The position numbers and the translations under genes are program-made. Below, piece after piece: positions 53,497-61,900 of a DNA stretch of 64,000 nt. How positions within the stretch are numbered: position 1 is the first letter of the stretch; the number at the start of each line of letters is the position of its first letter. Source of the DNA: Streptomyces sp. SCL15-4 (GTDB lineage: Bacteria > Actinomycetota > Actinomycetes > Streptomycetales > Streptomycetaceae); contig NZ_JAOBTQ010000001.1 in NCBI RefSeq assembly GCF_033366695.1, positions 8,122,001 through 8,186,000 of the forward strand. The letters are read 5' to 3'. Under the pieces are notes generated by a model that searched no databases, had not been told where the DNA came from, and worked only from the letters and a program-made list of their open reading frames with translations.

Positions 53497-56403
53497 GTGC
53501 ACACTACTGCCCCGACCACCATCGGTCGCGAGATGGAACTCGGGCTCTTCCGGCGTGTGCTGACCGGCCTTCAGGACCGGGCGGGCCACACGGTCCTGTT
53601 GGTGGGGGAGGCGGGGATCGGCAAGTCCCGGCTGGCCGGGGAGTGCGCCGGCCAGGCCGAGTCGCTCGGCCTGCCGGTGCTGCGCGGGCGCGGCAGCCCG
53701 ACCAGTGCCGGGATGCCGTACCGCCCGCTCATCGAGGCGCTGCATTCCCGCTTCCGGGTCACCGGCCTGCCCCAGGACCCGGAGCTGGAACCCTACCGCC
53801 CCGCCCTCGGCCGGGTGATCCCGGAGTGGCGGCACACCGCCGTGCCCGGCTATCCCGAGAGCGCGGTGGAGCTGGCCGAGGCCGTGCTGCGGCTGCTGGC
53901 CGTACTCGGCCGCGACCGCGGCTGCCTGCTCGTCCTGGAGGACCTGCACGAGGCCGACTCGGAGACCATCGCCGTGGTGGACTACCTGGTCGACAACCTG
54001 GCCGGGCTGCCGGTCCTGCTGGTAGCCACGCTGCGGCCCGAGCCGGGCGCCGCACTGGAGCTGGCCCGGGGCGCCGAGCGGCGCCGGGTCGCCACGCTGG
54101 CCACCCTGGAGCCCCTCGGCGCGGACCAGGTCGGCGCGCTCGCGGCCGGCTGCCTGGACCTGCGGGCCGAGCAGGTGCCCGCCGCCGTGGCCGAGCGGCT
54201 GAGCACGCTCAGCAACGGCAACCCGTACCTCGTCGAGGAACTGCTCGCCGAGATGGTCGGTTCCGGAGTGCTGCGCCGGGACGGCGACGGCTGGCGCGTC
54301 GCCGGCGACCTGGCGGCCGCGGTCCCGGTCAGCGTGGTCAGCGGCCTGCGGCAACGGCTGGCGCAGCTCGATCCGCAGGTGCGCGACCTGCTGCTGCTCG
54401 CCGCCACCCTGGGCACCGTCTTCTCGATCGGCACGCTGGAGCTGATCACCGGGCACAGCGTGCGGCTGCTGCTCGACCGGCTGGCGGCCGCCGCCGACTC
54501 CGGCTTCGTCCTTCCCGATCCCGGCGCGGTCGACCAGTACGCCTTCCGGCACGCGCTCACCGCGGAGGCGCTGCTCGCCGGGCTGCCGCCGGCCGAGCGG
54601 GCGGTCATCGCCCGCCGGGCGGCCGAGGCGGTCCTGGCCGCCGACCCGGCCGTCTCCGGCGACCGCTGCCAGCTGGTGGCACGGCTGCGGCAGCTGGGCG
54701 GCGACGAGGCGGGAGCGGCACTGCTCTACGCCGAAGCCGGCCGCCGAGCGCTCGCCGGGGGCGCGTCGGCCACCGCCGCGCAACTGCTGGAGCGGGCCCG
54801 GGGGCTGGCGGCGCCGGCCGACCGCACCGCCGTCACCGAGTCGCTGGTACACGCGACGGCCGAGACCGGGCAGCTGGACCGGGCGCTCGCGCTGGCCGAG
54901 TCGCTGCCGGACGCGGGGGCCGACGCGCTGGACATCGAGCGCCGGGTCGCCCTGCACACCAGGCTCGCCTGGGCCGCGGTGATCTCCGAACGCGCCGCCG
55001 ACACCCTGGCACAGGTGGCCGCCGCCCGTGCGCAGCTCGGCGACCCGGCGGACCCGCGGCACACCGCCGCGCTGGCCGTGATCGAGGCCCACCTGGCGCT
55101 GCTGCCCGCGCACAGCGTGGATACGGCCGAGACCGAGCGGCTGGCCCGCGAGGCGGCCGAGGTCGCCGAGCGCGAGAAGCTCCCCGTGGTGGCCTGCCAG
55201 GCATGGCAGCTGCTCGCCCTGCTCGCCCGCAAGCGCGGCTTCGACGGCGCGGACGCCTGCCTGGAGCGGATGCTCGCCGTCGCGGAGGAGCACAGCCTGC
55301 CGGTCTGGCGGGTGGAGGCGCTGCTGCGGCTCGGCGCCAACGCCTTCCTGCGCAGCGGTGAGGCGCGGCGGATCCGGGAGGCGCGGGACGCCGCGCGCGA
55401 CCTGGGCGCCCTCGCCCTGGTCCAGCACGCGGAGGGCCTGCTGGCGATGGACGCCGTGCAGCGCGCCGACTTCCCGGCCGCACAGGAGATCATCGACCGC
55501 TGCCTGGAGCCGAGCGCCCGGATGCGCAACCTCGGCGGCCACCGCTACCTGCTGCTGGTGGCCGCCACCCTCGCCGCCCACCAGGGCCGGCGGCGGCAGA
55601 TGGAGCGGGAACTGCTCCGGTTCGACCAGGCCGACGAATCCACCTCTTTCCTGATGCCGGTCCTGCTCGGCCTGTGCCGGGCGTTCTGCGCCCTGCTGGA
55701 GGAGGACCGCACCCAGGCGCTGGCCGAGCTGGCCGCCGCGGCCGACTGGGAGGACCGGCACCCCAACATGTTCTACCTCAGCGGGCGGTACGGCCTCGGC
55801 CCGCTGCTCGCCGTCGTCGCCGGCACCGCCGACCGCGCGCAGTACGCGGCGGCCCTCGCGGCGCCCGCCGCCGCGCTGGCCTGGAACCGGCAGTTCCTGG
55901 TCCTCACCGACGCCGTCCTGCTCGGGCGGGAGGGCCGCGGCCGGGAGGCCGCCGGACTGGTGGACCGGGCGGGGCAGGAGTTCCCGGGGTTCCCGACCGC
56001 CCGTCACCTCGGGCTGCGGCTGGTCGCCGAGGCGGCCCTCGCCGACGGCTGGGGCGAGCCCGTCGCCTGGCTGCGGACCGCCGAGGAGTACTTCCACCAG
56101 GCCGGCGTGCGCTCCGTCGCCGGCGCCTGCCGGTCGCTGATCCGGCAGGCGGGCGTGCCGGTCGCGCAGCGGCGCACCGGACGGGAGCTGATCCCCGAGG
56201 GACTGCGGTCGGTCGGGGTGACGCCGCGTGAGTTCGACGTCTTCGCGCTGCTCGTGGATCGGCTCGGGAACCAGGACGTCGCCCAGCGGCTGTCCCTGTC
56301 TCCCCGCACGGTGGAGAAGCACATCGCGAGCCTGCTCCACAAGACCGGCAGCGCGAACCGCGCGGAGCTGTGCCGGCTCGCCCGGGCGCTGTGCGGGGAC
56401 TGA
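53497..56403 (+). CDS. LAL-type LuxR-family activator with AAA ATPase domain
   Basis: 968 residues, the size of large ATP-binding LuxR (LAL) regulators. Walker A is LLVGEAGIGKSRLAG near residue 35; the Walker B-like LLVLEDLHEAD follows at about 145. The middle is TPR-like helical repeats, and the C-terminal 65 residues are a LuxR helix-turn-helix (LSLSPRTVEKHIASLLHKTG). Such proteins activate antibiotic clusters when bound to a ligand and ATP. GTG at 53497. It stands between the LanM/LanA pair and the diaminopropionate/NRPS genes, so it may serve either or both. Confidence 0.92.
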   Translation: MHTTAPTTIGREMELGLFRRVLTGLQDRAGHTVLLVGEAGIGKSRLAGECAGQAESLGLPVLRGRGSPTSAGMPYRPLIEALHSRFRVTGLPQDPELEPYRPALGRVIPEWRHTAVPGYPESAVELAEAVLRLLAVLGRDRGCLLVLEDLHEADSETIAVVDYLVDNLAGLPVLLVATLRPEPGAALELARGAERRRVATLATLEPLGADQVGALAAGCLDLRAEQVPAAVAERLSTLSNGNPYLVEELLAEMVGSGVLRRDGDGWRVAGDLAAAVPVSVVSGLRQRLAQLDPQVRDLLLLAATLGTVFSIGTLELITGHSVRLLLDRLAAAADSGFVLPDPGAVDQYAFRHALTAEALLAGLPPAERAVIARRAAEAVLAADPAVSGDRCQLVARLRQLGGDEAGAALLYAEAGRRALAGGASATAAQLLERARGLAAPADRTAVTESLVHATAETGQLDRALALAESLPDAGADALDIERRVALHTRLAWAAVISERAADTLAQVAAARAQLGDPADPRHTAALAVIEAHLALLPAHSVDTAETERLAREAAEVAEREKLPVVACQAWQLLALLARKRGFDGADACLERMLAVAEEHSLPVWRVEALLRLGANAFLRSGEARRIREARDAARDLGALALVQHAEGLLAMDAVQRADFPAAQEIIDRCLEPSARMRNLGGHRYLLLVAATLAAHQGRRRQMERELLRFDQADESTSFLMPVLLGLCRAFCALLEEDRTQALAELAAAADWEDRHPNMFYLSGRYGLGPLLAVVAGTADRAQYAAALAAPAAALAWNRQFLVLTDAVLLGREGRGREAAGLVDRAGQEFPGFPTARHLGLRLVAEAALADGWGEPVAWLRTAEEYFHQAGVRSVAGACRSLIRQAGVPVAQRRTGRELIPEGLRSVGVTPREFDVFALLVDRLGNQDVAQRLSLSPRTVEKHIASLLHKTGSANRAELCRLARALCGD

Positions 56404-56407
56404 CCGG

Positions 56408-56439
56408 CCGTGCCCGCCGGGCCGGACCGGCGGGCACGG
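56408..56439. terminator. Bidirectional terminator
   Basis: Perfect 13-bp stem (56408-56420 with 56427-56439), 6-nt loop, between the convergent LAL activator and SbnB-like gene. Confidence 0.85.
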
Positions 56440-56451
56440 GCGAGGCGTCGG

Positions 56452-57477
56452 CTACTGTGCCGGGGCCGGGAGGAAGTCCGGGACGTCCGTGCCGAGGCCC
56501 TGCTCCTGAGCCCGGTGCCGGACCAGGTCGGCGACGGCGAGGTCCAGCACGCCCAGGCCGAACGGCGAGAAGACCGTGAGGGCCTCCGGGTCGCGCTCGC
56601 GCCGGCCACCGGTGAGGATGGCGCCGATCGAGTCGGCGATGAAGTCGCGGTGACCGGCCTGTTGCTCGGCCAGGTGCAGCGAGGTGGACTCGCGGCAGAC
56701 GTGGTCACCGTCGTCGACGATGTTGACGCTGGACAAGATGGTCTCCGGAGCGAGGTCGCGCAGGGACAGGTGCAGCAGCAGCGTCCCGGGCGGGCAGGGG
56801 GACGGGTCCAGGTGCGGGGTGGCGGCGGTGGTGGCGAGCGAGACCAGCCGGTGGGCCGCCAGGGCGTCCTCGCTCCGCTCGGCGATGGTGGTCCGCAGCC
56901 CGGGCAGCCGGGCCGCGCACCGCTCGGCGAAGGCCCGCGCGCGAGCCGGATCGAGGTCGAAGAGGGTGACCTCGGCCAACTCGGGCAGCAGAGCGCGCAG
57001 GAAGACGAGCACCTGGAAGTTGATCACTCCGCAGCCGATCAGCGTGACGCCGGTCTGCGGCTCGCGCGGGGCGAGCGTCGCGGCGGCGAGCGCGGCGCTC
57101 GCCGCGGTGCGCCGCGCCGAGATCACCGAGCCCTCCAGCAGGACGTCGGGATGGCCGGTGCGCATCGAGTTGAGGACGATCACCGCCGAGGCGCGCTCCA
57201 GCCCGGCGGCCGTATTGCCGGGGAAGGAGGAGATCCACTTGACGCCGGCGACCGGTTCCCGCGCCCCGGTGTCACCGGCGTCGCCGGCGTCACCGAGATA
57301 GGCCGGCAGGGCGATGATCCGGTTGCGGGCCTCCTCGGGGAACCGCAGGAAGAGCGAGTGCGGGAGCACGGTGCGGCCGGCCGCGTGCAGTCGATACGCC
57401 CGGCTCACCGCCTCGACCACCTGCTGCTCGGCACCGTCCAGGACCTGACGGACCTGTCCGGCCGTCAGGATCAGCAT
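56452..57477 (-). CDS. SbnB-like NAD-dependent dehydrogenase (ornithine cyclodeaminase family)
   Basis: 341 residues of the ornithine cyclodeaminase/mu-crystallin family: GVKWISSFPGN, the dinucleotide motif TLIGCGVINFQVLVFL and a SSVNIVDDGDHVCRE block. In staphyloferrin B and viomycin-type pathways SbnB oxidises N-(1-amino-1-carboxyl-2-ethyl)-glutamate to free L-2,3-diaminopropionate and 2-oxoglutarate. That role is strongly suggested by the adjoining SbnA-like gene, which it overlaps by 7 nt. ATG at 57477 has GGAGG upstream. On sequence alone a plain ornithine cyclodeaminase is possible, but context favours diaminopropionate. Confidence 0.85.
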   Translation of the reverse strand: MLILTAGQVRQVLDGAEQQVVEAVSRAYRLHAAGRTVLPHSLFLRFPEEARNRIIALPAYLGDAGDAGDTGAREPVAGVKWISSFPGNTAAGLERASAVIVLNSMRTGHPDVLLEGSVISARRTAASAALAAATLAPREPQTGVTLIGCGVINFQVLVFLRALLPELAEVTLFDLDPARARAFAERCAARLPGLRTTIAERSEDALAAHRLVSLATTAATPHLDPSPCPPGTLLLHLSLRDLAPETILSSVNIVDDGDHVCRESTSLHLAEQQAGHRDFIADSIGAILTGGRRERDPEALTVFSPFGLGVLDLAVADLVRHRAQEQGLGTDVPDFLPAPAQ

Positions 57478-58490
57478 GTCGCCGCCTCCGCCACTGGACC
57501 GTACTCCTTCCACAGGTGGGCGGCGTCGCCGAAGTGCGCCGCGACCCAGTCGTCGTCATAGATCGTGTCGAGGTAGCGCTCGCCCCGGTCCGGGAGGATC
57601 ACCGCGCAGGCCGCGCCCGCCGGGATCCGGCCGCCCAGCCGCCGGACCGCGGCGAGCACCGCGCCCCCCGAGCCGCCGGCGAGGATCGCCTCGCGGTGCG
57701 CCAGCCGGCGGCAGTTGACCACGCAGTCGAGGTCGCTGACGTGCACCACCTCGTCCGCGAGACCGTCCTGGTGGAGCGCCGGGCGGACGGCCGCGCCGTG
57801 GCCGGGGATCAGCCGGGGCGCGGCCTCGCGCCCGAAGATGACGCTGCCCTCGGCATCGACGGCCACGATGGTCACCGGGACCCGCTGTTCGCGCGCGTAC
57901 TCGGCGCAGCCGCGCAGCGTCCCGCACGAACTCGTGGCGCAGAACAGGTAGTCGAGGCCGCCGGGCACGGCCTCGCAGATCTCCCGCATCGTCGCGTGGT
58001 GCGAGCGCGGGTTGAGCGGGTTCGCGTACTGGTCCGGGCAGTAGGCGTGCTCGGTGCCGGCGAGGATCTCGCGCACCCGGCGGATGCGCACCGGCAGGTA
58101 CTCGCCGGTGACCGGGTCGGTCCCGGTGACCACCTCGACCTCGGCGCCCAGCGCCCGCATGATGGCGATGTTCTGGCGGTTGGCGCGCGGGTCCACCACA
58201 CAGACGAAGCGGACCCCGAAGTACCGGCACGCCTGGGCGAGTCCGATGCCCAGGTTGCCCGAGCTGGATTCGACCACGACCGACCGGCCGGGGACCACGC
58301 GACCTTCGCTGATGGCCCCGCACAGCAGCTCCAGCGCGGAGCGGTCCTTGACCGAGCCGCCGGGGTTGTGCGCCTCCAGTTTGGCGAACAGGCGGAAGCG
58401 GGCGGTCGGATCGAACCTGGTCAGCTCGACCAGCGGCGTCCGGCCCACGGTCTGCAGCACGCCGGCGGGCACGGTGTCAGACGGTCGCAC
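57471..58490 (-). CDS. SbnA-like PLP synthase of the diaminopropionate pathway
   Basis: 339 residues of the cysteine synthase/fold-type II PLP family. The PLP Lys lies in NPGGSVKDRSA, the substrate loop is ESSSGNLGIGLA, and SGGAVLAAV binds the PLP phosphate. SbnA joins O-phospho-L-serine with glutamate to give the intermediate that SbnB oxidises. The start GTG at 58490 overlaps the MbtH-like gene by 14 nt, and the stop overlaps the SbnB-like start, so the three are translationally coupled. NRPS clusters of viomycin and zwittermicin type use the same pair. Cysteine synthase is the fallback reading. Confidence 0.86.
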   Translation of the reverse strand: MRPSDTVPAGVLQTVGRTPLVELTRFDPTARFRLFAKLEAHNPGGSVKDRSALELLCGAISEGRVVPGRSVVVESSSGNLGIGLAQACRYFGVRFVCVVDPRANRQNIAIMRALGAEVEVVTGTDPVTGEYLPVRIRRVREILAGTEHAYCPDQYANPLNPRSHHATMREICEAVPGGLDYLFCATSSCGTLRGCAEYAREQRVPVTIVAVDAEGSVIFGREAAPRLIPGHGAAVRPALHQDGLADEVVHVSDLDCVVNCRRLAHREAILAGGSGGAVLAAVRRLGGRIPAGAACAVILPDRGERYLDTIYDDDWVAAHFGDAAHLWKEYGPVAEAATC

Positions 58491-58713
58491 GGGTCCCGCC
58501 GGCGGCGGCGCCGTCCATCCGGTTGCGCAGGCTCAGCGGCCGCATGTCGGTCCACACGGTCCCGATGTGCGCCAGGCACTCCGCCCGGCTGCCCCGAGTG
58601 CCCTCGGACCGCCAGCCGAGGGGCAGTTCACGGTCGGCGGGCCAGATCGAGTACTGCTCCTCGTCGTTGAGCACGACCAGGTAGCTACGGGTGTCGGCGG
58701 CTTCCTCGGCCAT
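58477..58713 (-). CDS. MbtH-like NRPS accessory protein
   Basis: 78 residues with the MbtH signature: YLVVLNDEEQYSIWPAD, LPLGWRSEGTRGSRAECLAH then IGTVWTDMRPLSLR, including the conserved Trp residues. MbtH proteins bind and activate A domains of NRPSs. ATG at 58713 follows AGGAGGG. It is first in the operon with the diaminopropionate genes and divergent from the NRPS at 58910, which it probably assists. Confidence 0.95.
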   Translation of the reverse strand: MAEEAADTRSYLVVLNDEEQYSIWPADRELPLGWRSEGTRGSRAECLAHIGTVWTDMRPLSLRNRMDGAAAGGTRATV

Positions 58714-58909
58714 CAGGCCCTCCTGCCCTCGGGGGTTCGACACTGCGACGGGGCGAGCCTGCCGGGCGCGCGGGAACGGCGACAAGAGACAAACGGGCAG
58801 CAGGAGCGGCATCGCAGCCTGCCGCTGTGTCCCTGGTGCCGGGCTTGCGCCCGCCAGCAGGCTTCGCCGGGGCGCGGTGCGCGTCCGTGAGGACCCGTGG
58901 AGGTGGCCG

Positions 58910-61900
58910 GTGGGAATCGACGACAGCCGTGACGGCGCGGACAACCAGCCCGGAGCGCCCCGCAGCGCGTCGTTCGGGCAGCAACGGATCTGGTTCCTCG
59001 ACCAGTTGCGGCCGGGCACGCCCGACTACCTGCTTCCGCTGGCGCTGCGGATCCGGGGCGACCTGGAGACCGACGCGCTGCTCGGTGCGCTCACCGCCGT
59101 CGTCGAGCGGCACGAGGTGCTGCGCACCAGCTACCGGCAGGAGGCGGGACGGCTGCTGCAGCGCATCACCCCGGAAGCCGAAGTGCCCTTCCGGGAGTGC
59201 GACTTCACCGGCCTGCCGGCCGCCGGACGGGAGGCCCGGCTGGCCCGGCTGATCGAGGAGGAGCTGCGTCTCCCGATCGACCTGGCCCGCCGGCCCCCCT
59301 TGCGGGCCGTACTGGCCCGGGTGGGCCCCGCCGACCACCTGCTGATCGTGGTGGTCCACCACATCGCCTTCGACGGCATGTCCTGGCACCTCCTCGGGGC
59401 CGAGCTGGCGGCCGGCTACCGCGAGCGCACCGGCGGCGCGCCGGCCGACCTCGCGCCGCTCGCCCTTCAGTACGCCGACTTCGCCGACTGGCAGGCCGAG
59501 CGGCTCACCGGCCCGCGGCTGGCCGCCGGGCTGGACCACTGGCGCACCGCGCTGGCAGGTCTGACCCCGCTGGAGCTGCCCACGGACCGGCCCCGCCCGG
59601 CCGCCTGGGACGGCGCCGGCGACGCCGTCCGCTTCGAACTGCCGGCCGAGCTGATGGCACGGGTCGACCTCCTCGCCCGCAGCAGCCGGGCGACCCGGTT
59701 CATGGTGCTGCTCGCCGCGTTCCAGGCGGTGCTCGCCCGGTTCAGCGGGCAGCGGGACATCGCGGTCGGCACGCCGGTGAGCGGCCGCGGCCTGCCCGAC
59801 GCGGAGCGGCTGATCGGCCTGTTCGTCAACACCGTGGTGGTGCGCGGCGACCTGAGCGGCGAGCCGTCCTTCCGGACCCTGCTCGGCCGGGTCGCCGCGA
59901 ACACGCTGGCCGCCCTCAGCCACGCCGGCACGCCGTTCGAACTGGTGGTTGACGAGCTGGCACCGGAGCGTGACCTCGCCCGCAATCCGCTCTTCCAGGT
60001 GTCCTTCTCGCTGCGCACCGCGCCGCCGCAGCCGATCGCGCTGCCCGGCCTCGACTGCGAGCTGGTGCGCACACCGCTGACCGGCTCGCCGTTCGACCTG
60101 GTGCTGGACACCGACGTACTGCCCGACGGACGGCTCAACGCCCGGCTGCAGTACGCCACCGCGCTGTTCGACCGGACGACCGCGCAGCGCCTGGCCGACG
60201 CCTTCCGGCTGCTGCTCGACGCCGTGCTGGCCGATCCGGACCGCCCGCTGCACCGCGTCGGCCTGCTGACCGATCAGGACCGGCTCGCCGTGATCGAGAA
60301 GTTCAACGAGACCGCCGTGCCGCTGCCCGAACGCTGCCTGCACGAGCTGTTCGCCGAGCAGGCCGAGCGCACCCCGGGCGCGGTCGCGCTGCGCTGGGCC
60401 GACGGCCGGCTGACCTACCGGCAGCTCGATCGCCGGGCGAACCTGCTGGCGCACCGGCTGCGGGCGCACGGGGCGGGACCGGAGAGCCTGGTGGGCGTCT
60501 GCCTGCGTCGGGGGCCGGACCTGGTGGTGGCGCTGCTCGCGGTGCTCAAGGCCGGTGCCGGCTACCTGCCGCTGGCCCCCGACCACCCGCCGCTGCGGCG
60601 AGCCCGCCTGCTCGACCAGGCGGGCGCCGAACTGCTGATCGCCGACGACGAGTCGGCGCAAGGCTGGACCGGGACGGTGCTGGCCGTCGGGGACGGGGAG
60701 CGGGAGACCGCGCCCGAGAGCGGCGCCGGGCCGGACAACCTCGCGTACCTGATCTACACGTCGGGCTCCACCGGCGAGCCCAAGGGCGTCATGGTGACCC
60801 ACCGCAACGTGGTCAACTACGTGCGCTGGTCCGCGCGGACCTACCTCGGCGAGGGCGCCGGCACCGCGCTGTACTCCTCGGTCGCCTTCGACCTGCCGGT
60901 CACCTCGCTCTTCCCCGCGCTGCTCACCGGCGCCGCCGTCACCCTCACCCCGGACGACGGCACGCCCGGCCTCGACGGCCTGGTCCGGTTGCTGGACCGC
61001 AACTCCTTCGACCTGCTCAAGCTCACCCCCACCCACCTCGGACCGCTCGGCCGGGAACTGCCCGAGACGGCGCTGCGCACCGCGACACCCCACCTGGTCC
61101 TCGGCGGCGAGCAGCTCACCGGCGCGATGCTGGAGCCGTGGCGGCGCCATGCCCCGGACACCGTGGTGTTCAACGAGTACGGTCCGACCGAGACCACGGT
61201 CGGCTGCGCCACTCTCGCCCTCCCGGTGCGCGCACTGGACCAGGGCCCGATGGGCATCGGCGTGCCGATCGACAACACCACACTGTACGTACTGGACCCC
61301 GAGCTGGAACCGGTGCTGCCGGGCGCCGTCGGCGAGCTGTACATCGGTGGTGTCCAGGTGGCCCGCGGTTACCGCGGGCGCGGCGACCTGACCGCCGAGC
61401 GCTTCGTCCCCGACCCGTACGCCAAGACTCCCGGCGCCCGGCTCTACCGCAGCGGCGACCTGGTCCGGCACCGCTGCGACGGCCTGCTGGAATTCATCAG
61501 CCGCGCCGACACCCAGATCAAGGTCGCCGGGTTCCGGGTCGAACCGGCCGAGGTGGAGGCCGCGCTGACCGAACATCCCGAGGTGCTGGAGGCCGCGGTG
61601 GGCGCCCACGGCACGGGGGACGCGGCCCGGCTGGTCGCCTACCTGGTGCCGGCCGGCGAGCGCGCACCGCGAACCGCCGAACTCCGCGCCCACCTTGAGC
61701 AGTTGCTCCCCGCCTACCTGGTGCCCGCACTCTACGTGGTGCTGCCCGGGCTGCCCCGCACGGCCAGCGGCAAGGTCGACCGCAAGGCGCTGCCCGACCC
61801 GGCCGGCGCCCGGCCGGCCCCGGCCCCGGACCGGGTCGCGCCGCGCACCCCGCTGGAGCAGGCGGTCGCCGCCGTCTGGTGCGAGCTGCTCGGCCTGGAC